From positions 186,001 through 250,000 of the forward strand of contig NZ_JAGSPD010000001.1 of NCBI RefSeq assembly GCF_019203985.1: a stretch of 64,000 nucleotides of DNA. The letters run 5' to 3'. The position numbers and the translations under genes were made by a program. Below the pieces are notes generated by a model. It was not told the origin of the DNA, did not search any database, and saw nothing but the letters and a program-made list of their open reading frames with translations. The stretch's first letter is position 1; each line of letters opens with the position of its first letter. The stretch comes from Winogradskyella luteola. GTDB lineage: Bacteria; Bacteroidota; Bacteroidia; Flavobacteriales; Flavobacteriaceae. Shown one piece after another: positions 45,463 through 54,873 of this stretch.

Positions 45463-46554
45463 ATGACAAACAAGTTTTTTATATTAATCTTATTTATAGC
45501 TGTTGCACTTATAACCAGTTGCAGTAATGACGACGATGGGCCTCAAGGACCAATTGAGGTTACCATAGAAGGTGCAACACTAGCACCAAGTGTTGGTGGG
45601 CCAAATCAAGGCAATCAGGTATATATAGATTTAAGTACAAGTGAAACAACTTCTGTAAGAAGAGACTCTTGGGATTTAGGATTCTATTCTGGCTCAGATT
45701 TTAGAGTTGTGTTAAATAGTGCTGTTTATATGGCTGCTGCAGAATTAAATACAACAGATATAGATGCTGTAAATTCATCGATAACTGAAGTGTCTTCTAT
45801 ACAACCATTAGTTGCTGTTGGGACTTTCCAATCTGAGAGTGCAGCATATGTAGATAACCCTAATGGCGATCTTTCTGGTACTGCAATAGCCCCTATTTCG
45901 GCAACTGACGATGCCAATAAAGTGTATTTAGTGAACTTAGGAGATGAAATAGGTACTGAAACCCCTTCTACTGGAAATGTTGATATTTCTGATGGACCAA
46001 GAGGTTGGATGAAAATAAGAATACTAAGAGAAGGTAACGATTATGTAGTTCAATACGCAGATTTAGATGCTACAACCCATAACGAAGTCACCATTTCTAA
46101 AAATACAGATTATAATTTTACGTTTTTTAGTTTAGTCAATGGCTCTGAAGTATTGGTAGAACCAATGAAAACCGAATGGGATATAGTCTTTACGGTATTT
46201 ACAAATGAGATCACAGGTTTTGGTCCTTATGGATTTGCTGATTACGTAGTAAATAATATTAAAAATGATGCAAAAGTCTATATGATTGATACTGAAGATG
46301 AGGGTACGCTAGCGTATGAAGACTTTTCGATCATAGATGTAAATGATACCTTATTCAGCAACGATCGTCGTGTTATCGGAAACAGCTGGAGAAACGGAGG
46401 TGGACCAGGTACCTTACCATCATTAAAAGAAAATGTTTACTACATAATTAATGATGCCAATGGCAACTACTACAAGCTAAAATTCTTGGCCATGTTTGAC
46501 ACTGATGGAAACAGAGGATATCCACAATTTGAATATAGCTTATTGGAAGACTAA
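45463..46554 (+). CDS. HmuY-family lipoprotein
   Basis: A 363-residue lipoprotein (ITSCSNDDDGPQGP, acidic export-like signal). HmuY-type segments: RRDSWDLGFYSGSDFRVVLNSAVYMAA, EPMKTEWDIVFTVFTNEI. HmuY in Porphyromonas binds haem extracellularly and passes it to HmuR. Direct haem ligands cannot be assigned from sequence here. Cotranscribed with the receptor. Confidence 0.88.
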   Translation: MTNKFFILILFIAVALITSCSNDDDGPQGPIEVTIEGATLAPSVGGPNQGNQVYIDLSTSETTSVRRDSWDLGFYSGSDFRVVLNSAVYMAAAELNTTDIDAVNSSITEVSSIQPLVAVGTFQSESAAYVDNPNGDLSGTAIAPISATDDANKVYLVNLGDEIGTETPSTGNVDISDGPRGWMKIRILREGNDYVVQYADLDATTHNEVTISKNTDYNFTFFSLVNGSEVLVEPMKTEWDIVFTVFTNEITGFGPYGFADYVVNNIKNDAKVYMIDTEDEGTLAYEDFSIIDVNDTLFSNDRRVIGNSWRNGGGPGTLPSLKENVYYIINDANGNYYKLKFLAMFDTDGNRGYPQFEYSLLED

Positions 46555-46560
46555 GAAAAA

Positions 46561-47424
46561 TTAATGATACTTTGAAAATATCTTAGTTGCCTCATTATAA
46601 GCACTCTCAAAGCTCATGGCATTTAAGTCATGAGCCTTTTTTTGCGTAAAGTAAGACAGCATTTTTTCGGTTGGCATATTGCCCGTTAGCTCGTCTTTTG
46701 CCATAGGGCAACCACCAAAACCTTGTATGGCACCATCAAAACGTCTGCAACCTGCTCTGTAAGCGGCATCGATTTTTTCAAACCATGTCGTAGGTGTTGT
46801 GTGTAGATGTGCTCCAAACTCAATATCTGAATACTTGGGAATAAGGTTAGAAAACAGGTAATCTATATTTTCTGGATTGGAACTCCCAATCGTATCACTC
46901 AAGGATAAAATCTTTACTCCCATTTTAGCTAAACGTTCGGTCCACTCCCCTACTATATCTACATTCCAAGGATCACCGTACGGATTCCCAAAGCCCATAG
47001 AAATATATACTACAACTTCTTTATTGACTTTATTCGCTATATCTAGAATCTCAGAGAGCGTTACAACAGACTGAGCAATGGTTTTATGTGTATTACGCAT
47101 CTGGAAGTTTTCTGATATCGAAAACGGAAAACCTAAGTAATCTATCGCTTTGTGCTGAGACGCATCGTTGGCACCACGTACATTGGCTATAATTGCTAAG
47201 AGTTTACTTTTGGTTTTACTTAAGTCTAATTGCGCTAAAACCTCAGTAGTGTCCACCATTTGGGGAATCGCTTTTGGGGACACAAAACTTCCGAAATCTA
47301 TGGTATCAAAACCAACTCGTAATAAAGACTGAATGTACTGTACTTTCTTTTCTGTAGGAATAAATTCCTTAATACCTTGCATGGCATCTCTTGGACATTC
47401 AATAAGTTTTACAGCTTTATTCAT
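46561..47424 (-). CDS. Hydroxymethylglutaryl-CoA lyase family protein
   Basis: 287 residues from ATG 47424 (MNKAVKLIECPRDAMQG); a further 20 in-frame codons upstream lack conservation. DRE-TIM barrel: ECPRDAMQG (the usual text is PRDGLQ), GSFVSPKAIPQM, LSDTIGSSNP, FGAHLHTTP and the Cys-containing GFGGCPMAKDELTGN. Likely cleaves HMG-CoA in leucine degradation, though a related 3-hydroxyacyl-CoA lyase role is possible. Its 3' codons contain a plus-strand terminator for the hmuY gene. Confidence 0.85.
   Translation of the reverse strand: MNKAVKLIECPRDAMQGIKEFIPTEKKVQYIQSLLRVGFDTIDFGSFVSPKAIPQMVDTTEVLAQLDLSKTKSKLLAIIANVRGANDASQHKAIDYLGFPFSISENFQMRNTHKTIAQSVVTLSEILDIANKVNKEVVVYISMGFGNPYGDPWNVDIVGEWTERLAKMGVKILSLSDTIGSSNPENIDYLFSNLIPKYSDIEFGAHLHTTPTTWFEKIDAAYRAGCRRFDGAIQGFGGCPMAKDELTGNMPTEKMLSYFTQKKAHDLNAMSFESAYNEATKIFSKYH
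46612..46643 (+). terminator. Terminator for hmuY inside the convergent lyase gene
   Basis: GCTCATG (46612-46618) with CATGAGC (46629-46635), a 10-base loop, then seven T (46637-46643). Lies 58 bases past the hmuY stop but within coding DNA of the lyase (opposite strand). Confidence 0.5.
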
Positions 47425-47549
47425 TGGCGCAAATATAAGGCTAACGAAAACGTTTTCAAACTTTCTTGAATGTTCGAAACTCAAAGCCCTGTTTCTAAAT
47501 TCAATTTCTTTTTCATTTAGAATGTTTCACAGGCTTATCCTAATACAAT

Positions 47550-48167
47550 TTACACAAGAATAAAAATAGCTATTCCAATAAAAACTACTATCTGCAACCA
47601 TTTTAAAACCATACCAGAATTCTTATGATTTAGAGTATAGGTTTTTATTTGACCCGCAAGTATCGCTATAGCAGAAAAAATAATAAAAGATACCAACATA
47701 AACACACCGCCTAAAATGTAAAACTGTGTTACTGTACTCATGGTTTGGCTAAACAAGAATCCAGGAAAAAATGCTAAAAAGAATATGGTTACTTTTGGGT
47801 TTAGAACATTCATAAAAAACCCTTGAATAAATAGTCCTTTTAAGCTTTTTTTTGGAGTTACTTCAGTATGCCAATTCAGTTGAGCATCAGATTTATATAC
47901 TTTATATGCCAAGTACAAAAGATATAATGCACCTAATACTTTAATACCAAAAAATATATTTTCATTAGTCTTAATTATAGCAGAAACACCAAAAGCCAAT
48001 AATGTTGTATGCACAATACAGCCTGTTATTAAGCCACAGACTGTAGCTAATCCATAAGATTTTCCATTGGTAATGCTTTGCACCAACACATAGATATTAT
48101 CCGGGCCAGGGGAGATAGCCAAAGCTGATGTTGCCAGTGCAAATGATATGAGGATTTCAAGATTCAA
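47550..48167 (-). CDS. LysE-family amino-acid exporter
   Basis: A 205-residue inner-membrane protein with about six helices. The family signature SPGPDNIYVLVQSITNGKSYGLATVCGLITGC is followed by LYLLYLAYKVYKS and FMNVLNPKVTIFFLAFFPGFL. Starts with TTG (48165-48167): the next codons NLEILISFALATSALAISPGPDN match the family N-terminus and no ATG is available. Exports an amino acid or derivative; the specific substrate is unknown. Confidence 0.85.
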   Translation of the reverse strand: MNLEILISFALATSALAISPGPDNIYVLVQSITNGKSYGLATVCGLITGCIVHTTLLAFGVSAIIKTNENIFFGIKVLGALYLLYLAYKVYKSDAQLNWHTEVTPKKSLKGLFIQGFFMNVLNPKVTIFFLAFFPGFLFSQTMSTVTQFYILGGVFMLVSFIIFSAIAILAGQIKTYTLNHKNSGMVLKWLQIVVFIGIAIFILV

Positions 48168-48231
48168 ATAAAAAATAAAATTTTGAAAAGAGCTTGTTAG
48201 TATACTAATCTCGATTATCTGGTAAAACTGA

Positions 48232-49266
48232 TTAGACTTTATCTAATAATGCTGTATTGATAGACTTAATCAGTTTTGGACCTTCATAAATAAAACCAGT
48301 ATAGATTTGTACTAAATCTGCACCAGCTTCTAATTTTTCCAAAGCATCTTCCGCAGAATGAATACCTCCTACCCCAATGATCGGAAAGGCTTTGTTGCTC
48401 CTATCTGACAAGTATTTGATGACTCGGGTTGACTTTGATTTTATGGGTTGGCCACTTAGTCCACCATTGCCAATATGCTCTAAACGCTCTTTTGAAGTTT
48501 TTAAGCCATCACGATCAGTAGAAGTATTACTTGCGATGACACCATCTAAATCGGTTTCTTTAACTAAGTCTACGATTTCATCAAGCTGGCCATCATTAAG
48601 GTCTGGCGCAATCTTTAATAGAATAGGTTTTTGTATAGCAAAAGTCTTATTGGCTTTCTGCACATCATCAATGAGTTCTAACAAATAATCTTTATCGTTA
48701 AGTTTTGCATGGCTACCTACATTGGGGCAACTTACGTTTAACACAAAATAATCGACATAGGGATGCAAAGCATTAAAACATTCTAAATAATCGCTAGTAT
48801 AGTCCTCTGGTTTGGTTTGAGTATTTTTTCCAATATTCCCACCAATAATTAATTGCCCTTTGTTTTTCTTTAGCTGTGCTATTGCCGCTTCAAGCCCTTC
48901 ATTATTAAAGCCCATACGGTTAATAATCCCTTGGTCGGCTTTAAGTCTAAACAAGCGCTGCTTTGGATTACCAGCCTGAGCCTTAGGTGTTACCGTACCT
49001 ATCTCTATAAAACCAAATCCGAAGTTAGCCAATTCATTATATAGCACAGCATTTTTATCAAAGCCAGCAGCAAGACCAACTGGGTTTTTAAATTTTAATC
49101 CGAATAACTCGCGTTCCAAGGATTCATCTTCTACCAAATATAATGCTCTAAAGAGCCCTTTTACACCAGGTATTTTTGAAAAATTCCGTATTAAAGAAAA
49201 CGTAAAGTAATGTACTTTTTCTGGGTCGAAACAAAATAAAATTGGTCGGATGAGTGCTTTATACAT
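48232..49266 (-). CDS. pyrD: Quinone-dependent dihydroorotate dehydrogenase
   Basis: 344 residues from ATG 49266 ([23 protein letters not shown], the membrane-facing helices). Class 2 enzyme of pyrimidine synthesis: [40 protein letters not shown] segment, FVLNVSCPN (catalytic Ser), ASNTSTDR and [13 protein letters not shown]. Passes electrons from dihydroorotate to menaquinone. Normal length. Confidence 0.95.
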   Translation of the reverse strand: MYKALIRPILFCFDPEKVHYFTFSLIRNFSKIPGVKGLFRALYLVEDESLERELFGLKFKNPVGLAAGFDKNAVLYNELANFGFGFIEIGTVTPKAQAGNPKQRLFRLKADQGIINRMGFNNEGLEAAIAQLKKNKGQLIIGGNIGKNTQTKPEDYTSDYLECFNALHPYVDYFVLNVSCPNVGSHAKLNDKDYLLELIDDVQKANKTFAIQKPILLKIAPDLNDGQLDEIVDLVKETDLDGVIASNTSTDRDGLKTSKERLEHIGNGGLSGQPIKSKSTRVIKYLSDRSNKAFPIIGVGGIHSAEDALEKLEAGADLVQIYTGFIYEGPKLIKSINTALLDKV

Positions 49267-49393
49267 AAATGCCGCTTTGCTTTGCAAAAGTACTAATAAT
49301 TACAATATTAATTTTGGGAAGTAAACTATCAAAAGTCATCCTTTTTAAAAAAACATTTACTTAACTTTGAACTATTAATCAAATATAAATCTC

Positions 49394-50224
49394 ATGAAAA
49401 AAATAATCATTCCTGTCGATTTTTCTAAATATTCAGAATATGCATTAGAAACTGGAGCCGCATTGGCGAAAAAATACAATGCAGAACTCATAGTAATGCA
49501 CATGTTGGAACTTTCGGAATCTATATTTTCGGCAACCAGCTCAGAAAGAAATGAAGAAACCGTTTTTATGTTAATGGTTGCCAATAAAGAATTTGAAACT
49601 TTTTTAGATAAAGACTATTTAAAGGGCATCACAGTAACTCCCTTGATTAAGAACCATAAAGTTTTAAAGGAAGTCTCAGAAGTCGCTTCTCACGAAAAGG
49701 CAGATTTAATTGTTATGGGATCTCGTGGACACAGTGAACATGACGGTGTATTTACAGGCTCTAATACAGAAAAAGTAGTACGCTATAGCGACACACCAGT
49801 TTTAGTCGTTAAATCTAAGCCAGAATCGATTAACTTTAAGCACATAACACTTGCTACAGATTTTGAAGAGAGTAGCATATCTGCAGTAAAAATGGCCTTG
49901 GAGTTGTTAAACGAACTAGCAGATAAAGTGACCCTGCTCCATATCAATCTTCCTAACTTAAGCTTTTTGAGTACGGATGAAGTTAACGAAAAAGTTTCTG
50001 ATTTCTTAAAGCTTTCCAACCTCGATAGAAATGAGTTAAACATTGCCTTTACGTCAGATCACAATGTAGAATATGGTATTATGAATTACGTACGTAGAGA
50101 GCATGCTGATGCCATGGCAATTATCACCCACGGCAGAACCGGATTAAGTCATTTCTTTAGTGGTAGTATTTCTGAAGATTTGGTAAACCATTCAAAATTA
50201 CCAGTAGTAACTTTTAAGTTATAG
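49394..50224 (+). CDS. Tandem universal stress protein
   Basis: A 276-residue protein with two UspA domains (about 1-145 and 150-276). The first has MKKIIIPVDFSKYSEYALETGAALAKKY and the ATP-loop-like GSRGHSEHDGVFTGSNTEKVVRYSDTPVLVV; the second ends with ITHGRTGLSHFFSGSISEDLVNHSKLPVVTF. Likely nucleotide-binding stress protein. Ends at a strong bidirectional terminator. A candidate -7 box TAACTTTG lies at 49362-49369. Confidence 0.92.
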   Translation: MKKIIIPVDFSKYSEYALETGAALAKKYNAELIVMHMLELSESIFSATSSERNEETVFMLMVANKEFETFLDKDYLKGITVTPLIKNHKVLKEVSEVASHEKADLIVMGSRGHSEHDGVFTGSNTEKVVRYSDTPVLVVKSKPESINFKHITLATDFEESSISAVKMALELLNELADKVTLLHINLPNLSFLSTDEVNEKVSDFLKLSNLDRNELNIAFTSDHNVEYGIMNYVRREHADAMAIITHGRTGLSHFFSGSISEDLVNHSKLPVVTFKL

Positions 50225-50244
50225 CGTGCAGCACATATAAGTTT

Positions 50245-50276
50245 AATAAAAGCCTTGATCACTCAAGGCTTTTATT
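50245..50276. terminator. Bidirectional terminator, usp / ion channel
   Basis: Perfect 14-bp stem AATAAAAGCCTTGA / TCAAGGCTTTTATT with a 4-base loop. The channel gene's last codons and stop (50259-50261) lie within it. Confidence 0.9.
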
Positions 50277-50522
50277 TTCTGAACTTTGACTAATGTATTT
50301 ACCAACCACTATAGCTGTTATAATTACCAGATAGAATTGACCTATTAAACCTATAAAAATTGAAGCTTTTTGCGCAACAGGAGAAATAGGATAAATATCT
50401 CCGTAACCAATAGTCATTAAAGTAATATAACTATAATACATAAGAGCTTCTGCCATATTTCCACTTTCGTCAATTAGCCTATGGAATGAATTAGGATAAA
50501 TAATCACTATGGTCAAACACAA
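50259..50522 (-). CDS. Two-helix potassium channel, start unclear
   Basis: A pore-loop channel: filter TLMTIGYGDIYPIS between a first helix and a second helix ASIFIGLIGQFYLVIITAIVVGKYI. From the TTG at 50522 it has 87 residues, but the first helix is cut short. The frame stays open upstream to about 50594, adding ETLNRIQILFNQWLYFLRPI, which gives a complete KcsA-like 2TM protein but no ATG, GTG or TTG. An ATG at 50593 is one base out of frame. So either a rare start codon is used or a 1-base frameshift occurred near the start. A tetramer would be expected. Confidence 0.65.
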   Translation of the reverse strand: MCLTIVIIYPNSFHRLIDESGNMAEALMYYSYITLMTIGYGDIYPISPVAQKASIFIGLIGQFYLVIITAIVVGKYISQSSENKSLE

Positions 50523-50628
50523 AAAAAGGATAATAGGCCTAAGGAAATATAACCACTGATTAAAAAGTATTTGAATTCTGTTTAACGTTTCATCTTAATA
50601 GTTGTTATTTTTGATAAAAACTTTAAAC

Positions 50629-51855
50629 ATGCAACACATCATAAACCGATTTATCAGTTATGTAACTATAGATACCGAGTCTGACCCAAACTCAGAAACA
50701 ACCCCAAGCACAGCAAAGCAATGGAATTTAGCCAATAAATTGGTCGAAGAGCTTAAAGCTATAGGTATGAGTGATGTTACCATAGATGATAACGCCTACA
50801 TCATGGCCACCTTGCCGAGTAATGTTGATCACGACGTGCCTACTATTGGGTTTATATCACATTTTGATACTTCGCCAGATTTCACTGGAGCCAATGTAAA
50901 ACCTCAAATTATTGAGAATTATGATGGAAAGGATATTGTATTAAATGCTGAAGAGAATATTGTGCTATCACCTGATTATTTTGAAGACCTTTTGCTTTAT
51001 AAAGGCCAGACTTTAATTACTACTGATGGCACTACACTTTTGGGAGCTGATGATAAAGCTGGTATTACAGAAATTGTCACAGCCATGGAATACCTTATTA
51101 AGCATCCAAAAATTAAACATGGGACCATAAAAGTTGGCTTTACGCCAGATGAAGAAATTGGTAGAGGCGCTCATAAATTTAATGTTGAAAAATTTGGAGC
51201 CGATTGGGCATATACTATGGATGGTAGTCAGATTGGTGAATTAGAATATGAAAATTTTAATGCTGCAAGCGCAAAAATTAAAGCAAAAGGAAAGATTGTG
51301 CATCCAGGATATGCCAAGGGAAAAATGGTAAATTCAATGTACTATGCTTCCGAATTTATAAATGTTTTACCGAGACTAGAAACACCAGAGCATACGGAAG
51401 GTTATGAAGGTTTTTTTCATTTGCATAGTGTGGAAGGTAAAGTCGAAGAAACCACACTCCAATATATTATAAGAGACCATGATAATGATAAATTTGAAGC
51501 ACGTAAGGCCTTAATGGAAAAAATTGTCCTGGACCTTAACACAAAATTTGAGTCAGAGATATTTGAGATTGAAATTAAGGATCAGTACTATAATATGAAA
51601 GAAAAAGTTGAACCTGTAATGCACATTGTAGATATTGCCGAAGAGGCCATGAAATCGCTTGGCATTACACCTTTGATTAAACCTATACGTGGTGGTACGG
51701 ACGGCTCACAATTATCATATATGGGATTGCCATGCCCAAATATCTTTGCTGGTGGACATAATTTTCATGGTCGTTATGAGTACGTCCCAGTGGAAAGTAT
51801 GCAAAAAGCTGTAGAAGTGATTTGTAAAATTGCTGAGTTAACGGCAAAACGATAA
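50629..51855 (+). CDS. pepT: Peptidase T (tripeptide aminopeptidase)
   Basis: 408 residues from ATG 50629 ([20 protein letters not shown]). M20B metallopeptidase: [12 protein letters not shown] (metal His), [17 protein letters not shown] (bridging Asp), [14 protein letters not shown] (catalytic and metal Glu), [20 protein letters not shown] and [30 protein letters not shown]. Removes the N-terminal residue from tripeptides in the cytoplasm. Full length. Confidence 0.95.
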   Translation: MQHIINRFISYVTIDTESDPNSETTPSTAKQWNLANKLVEELKAIGMSDVTIDDNAYIMATLPSNVDHDVPTIGFISHFDTSPDFTGANVKPQIIENYDGKDIVLNAEENIVLSPDYFEDLLLYKGQTLITTDGTTLLGADDKAGITEIVTAMEYLIKHPKIKHGTIKVGFTPDEEIGRGAHKFNVEKFGADWAYTMDGSQIGELEYENFNAASAKIKAKGKIVHPGYAKGKMVNSMYYASEFINVLPRLETPEHTEGYEGFFHLHSVEGKVEETTLQYIIRDHDNDKFEARKALMEKIVLDLNTKFESEIFEIEIKDQYYNMKEKVEPVMHIVDIAEEAMKSLGITPLIKPIRGGTDGSQLSYMGLPCPNIFAGGHNFHGRYEYVPVESMQKAVEVICKIAELTAKR

Positions 51856-52112
51856 ATAAAATATTAAGCATACTCTACTAAATAGGTAAACCATTTTGCT
51901 AGTTAGTCTTTACATACAAGTAAAATGAGATTGAAATCTCATCGGCTTAAAGTTCACCATACACGAGTTACAAAACACGAGAAGATAAAATAAACAATAT
52001 ATAAATCCATTAATTAGCCTTTTGTGGCTGAAGTTTTGCACAAAACCAAGCTTTTTTTTGCTAAATTCATAGCATTCAACTTAGTAATGCCTAACCATTA
52101 ACTAAACCCATA

Positions 52113-52712
52113 ATGAAAAAAGTCTATTCCGTAGAAGAATATCTAGAGCTTAACCCTAAATGGTTCGAAGCGTTAGTACGCCTTCGCCATATCATTTTAA
52201 AAACTGAACTTACCGAAACCATAAAATGGAGTATGCCAACGTACTGTTTTAATGGTAAAAATGTATTGGGCATAGGTGCTTTTAAAAATCACTTTTGTTT
52301 ATGGTTTCACCAAGGTATCTTTTTAAAAGATGAGCACAACCTACTTATCAATGCTCAAGAAGGTAAGACCAAGGCCCTACTACAAATGCGTTTTGATTCT
52401 ATCGAAGATATTGAAGATACGATTGTACTAAACTATGTGAATGAAGCCATAGAAAATCAAAAGGCTGGTAAAACAATAAAACTAAGACGCAATACTGAAG
52501 ATGTTGTTATTCCGGTTGAGCTAAAAATTAAACTAAACTCTAATACAGAATTAAATACAGCTTTTTTAGCTCTAACACCAGGTAAACAACGTGAGTATTG
52601 CAAATATGTGTCAGAAGCCAAAGGAAAAGCTACAAAACAAAAACGCTTAGAAAAAATAACTCCTATGATTATAAAAGGAGTAGGCTTACATGATAAGTAT
52701 AAAAACCGCTAA
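52113..52712 (+). CDS. YdeI/OmpD-associated and DUF1801-like protein
   Basis: A 199-residue soluble protein: N-terminal DUF1801-like (YdhG) domain (about 1-110; ETIKWSMPTYCFNGKNVLGIGAFKNHFCLWF) and a C-terminal YdeI segment (about 140-199; ALTPGKQREYCKYVSEAKGKATKQKRLEKI). Role unknown; common in Bacteroidota. Ends 72 bases before a bidirectional terminator shared with yajC. Confidence 0.85.
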   Translation: MKKVYSVEEYLELNPKWFEALVRLRHIILKTELTETIKWSMPTYCFNGKNVLGIGAFKNHFCLWFHQGIFLKDEHNLLINAQEGKTKALLQMRFDSIEDIEDTIVLNYVNEAIENQKAGKTIKLRRNTEDVVIPVELKIKLNSNTELNTAFLALTPGKQREYCKYVSEAKGKATKQKRLEKITPMIIKGVGLHDKYKNR

Positions 52713-52783
52713 TACAATGACGCTCAATAAGTTTATACCTTGAACTGAACTTACATTATACAATAATACAAATTTCATAAACT

Positions 52784-52811
52784 AAAAAAGCCACTCAATG
52801 AGCGGCTTTTT
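52784..52811. terminator. Bidirectional terminator, YdeI-like / yajC
   Basis: AAAAAAGCC-A-CTC / GAG-C-GGCTTTTT with a 3-base loop and one A-C mismatch, T-rich on both sides, between convergent genes. Confidence 0.75.
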
Positions 52812-52828
52812 ACTTTATTATCATCAGC

Positions 52829-53119
52829 TTATTTTACTTTAGCTGGTGTGTTTAATTTTCTACTCATTTCCATTGAGATTGCAGAACGGTCAAACTTAAT
52901 TTTACCTGCTAAGGTTTCAATAACACAACTACTATCTTTATCGTTCAGCTCTACAACTTTTCCGTGCATACCACTTTTGGTCAATACACGGTCGCCACGT
53001 TTTAATTCGCTAGCAAATTTCTTTTCCTGCTTTGCACGCTTCATCTGTGGTGCAATCATAAAGAAATACATTACAGCAAAAATGGCTATAAATGGTAAAA
53101 AAGATCCTAATCCTTCCAT
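52829..53119 (-). CDS. yajC: Preprotein translocase subunit YajC
   Basis: A 96-residue protein with one N-terminal helix (about 5-20) and the signature FMIAPQMKRAKQEKKFASELKRGDRVLTKSGMHGKV. Accessory to SecDF in the inner membrane. Eleven bases after the DUF1573 gene, so co-transcribed. Confidence 0.93.
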   Translation of the reverse strand: MEGLGSFLPFIAIFAVMYFFMIAPQMKRAKQEKKFASELKRGDRVLTKSGMHGKVVELNDKDSSCVIETLAGKIKFDRSAISMEMSRKLNTPAKVK

Positions 53120-53129
53120 TAATTATATA

Positions 53130-53681
53130 TTAATTGTGATTATGACCTTCGTGTCCTGGCTGCGTAGACGTTTTAGCCTTAGTTGTTGACAAAGGATTTA
53201 CAGCTAGTTTTTTAGCTGGTGTCTTTTGTGGTGCATTAGGGTCTGCCTCAATCATAGCAGAAATCTTTACGATTTGAGTACCTTTTTCGGTGTTAGTCGT
53301 CATTGTTAATGACTTAGACACTTTTCCATTACCCTTACCATTGAACTTTACAGTAAACTCACCTGTTTCTCCAGGTGCTACTTCTTTTGTATAGTTAGAT
53401 GGTACGGTACAACCACATGTACTTTTTATGTTACTTACCACCAACATTGAGTTGCCTGTGTTTTTATATTTAAATACGGTTTCTACTGGAGTTCCATTCA
53501 CTAGAGTTCCAAAATCGTGTAACTCTTTGTCTAATTCAAGTACCGGAAAATTACCAGCATTGGCATCGCGCTCAGCTGCAACAGCTACATTTTCTGATTT
53601 AACTTTACTTGCAGCATCTTCTTTACAAGATGTAAAAGCTACCATACATAAAGCACTAAGTCCTAAGATTACTTTTTTCAT
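53130..53681 (-). CDS. DUF1573 domain lipoprotein
   Basis: A 183-residue lipoprotein (MVAFTSCKED, Cys19). The DUF1573 Ig-like domain shows LDKELHDFGTLVNGTPVETVFKYKNTGNSMLVV and STCGCTVP. The tail is Pro/Lys/Thr-rich and ends with PGHEGHNHN, a small histidine cluster that might bind metal. Upstream of yajC; a -7 box TACCTTTG lies on the minus strand at 53726-53733. Confidence 0.88.
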   Translation of the reverse strand: MKKVILGLSALCMVAFTSCKEDAASKVKSENVAVAAERDANAGNFPVLELDKELHDFGTLVNGTPVETVFKYKNTGNSMLVVSNIKSTCGCTVPSNYTKEVAPGETGEFTVKFNGKGNGKVSKSLTMTTNTEKGTQIVKISAMIEADPNAPQKTPAKKLAVNPLSTTKAKTSTQPGHEGHNHN

Positions 53682-53836
53682 TACTATATTTTTTTAGTTA
53701 ATATATTCTATTTTCTTTCAGCTTGCAAAGGTAATAATTATTTCAACCAATTAAAATTTTTAGTCTGTCCTTAACATGTTTTGAAAGAAAAATCCTATAA
53801 ATTTAAGAATTGTTTTTTCTTAATAGTATAAAATAC

Positions 53837-54781
53837 CTACATTAAACCTCTTCCCGTTTTTAAGTGTAGCTTTTCAGACTGGTATTCCTTAACTATTTTG
53901 TCCAAAATTCCATTGATAAACAAACTACTCTTTGGTGTAGAATATTCCTTGGCAATTTCCAGATATTCATTAATAGTTACTTTATAAGGTATAGATGGGA
54001 ATTTTTGAAATTCGCAAAGTGCCATTTTTAACACTACTCCATCAATACTTGCCAAACGCTCTGTATCCCAATTGGTAGTTTTTTTGGAAATTTCTTCAGA
54101 AAATTTAGAATTATTTAAAATGGTTTTTTGCAACAAACTTTTTGCAAATTCCTTATCCTCTTCATCCTTATACAAGTTTGGTAATAAAGCAGTTTCTGGC
54201 GAGGTTAATTTAAGCTTTCGTATTACTTTTAAAAGTGTTGTGTTTACTACAGGAAGATCATCAACCCAAGTGAGTTTCTTATCTTCAAAATAATCGTAGA
54301 GTTTATCGTTTGGCGCAATCACTTCAGAATAAATATCTATAATAAACTGCGTATCCTTTTTAAAAGTCGTTTCTGAATCATTTATATAATCATCATACCG
54401 TTTGCTCTTAATAATGGCTTTGAACAGAATATCAACGTATTCAAAATCTAAATCCCAAAAATTAAGTTTTCTCTTCCCAATAATGTCTTGCAGCATTTTG
54501 TTTTCGCCAATTAACTGCAGCAATTGATTATCTTGAAACTTGGTATTAGGGTTTTTATCGGCATCAGAACCTAAAAGTTTCTTTTGCAGTTTTTCGTTGT
54601 GATTTTTACTCTTTTTATGAAGCTCAGTAAGTAAGGCTAGAATAGAAAGGTACAAATCGTACATACTGTCTAAACTATGCAGCAAAAACCTTTCGTCTTT
54701 GGCGAGATCATCACTTTCAGTACTTTTAAAAGCATACAAGGATTGCATTACTTTTATTCTGATGTGTCTTCGGTTTAGCAT
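53837..54781 (-). CDS. nusB: Transcription antitermination factor NusB, long form
   Basis: 314 residues against about 140 in proteobacteria; the long N-terminal extension is normal in Bacteroidota. RNA-binding N-terminus MLNRRHIRIKVMQSLYAF, and the C-terminal NusB core (about 215-305): DTERLASIDGVVLKMALCEFQKFPSIPYKVTINEYLEIAKEYSTPKSSLFINGILDKI. Works with NusE on rRNA antitermination. Confidence 0.92.
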   Translation of the reverse strand: MLNRRHIRIKVMQSLYAFKSTESDDLAKDERFLLHSLDSMYDLYLSILALLTELHKKSKNHNEKLQKKLLGSDADKNPNTKFQDNQLLQLIGENKMLQDIIGKRKLNFWDLDFEYVDILFKAIIKSKRYDDYINDSETTFKKDTQFIIDIYSEVIAPNDKLYDYFEDKKLTWVDDLPVVNTTLLKVIRKLKLTSPETALLPNLYKDEEDKEFAKSLLQKTILNNSKFSEEISKKTTNWDTERLASIDGVVLKMALCEFQKFPSIPYKVTINEYLEIAKEYSTPKSSLFINGILDKIVKEYQSEKLHLKTGRGLM

Positions 54782-54815
54782 ATAAAAAGAACTGCGTTAT
54801 CTAAGGTTATTAAAA

Positions 54816-54841
54816 AAGGTGAATCTACTACGATTCACCTT
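54816..54841 (-). terminator. Terminator of leucine dehydrogenase
   Basis: Perfect 10-bp stem AAGGTGAATC / GATTCACCTT with a 6-base loop; T-run on the minus strand. Separates the dehydrogenase from nusB. Confidence 0.85.
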
Positions 54842-54873
54842 GCAAAAATAGTATTATTTAACTCTGAAAAAAA

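Noticed and set aside
51856..52112. 257-bp spacer searched for a tRNA or small RNA
   Set aside because: Only a small perfect hairpin with a 2-base loop (ATGAGATT-GA-AATCTCAT) was found; no cloverleaf and no T-run.
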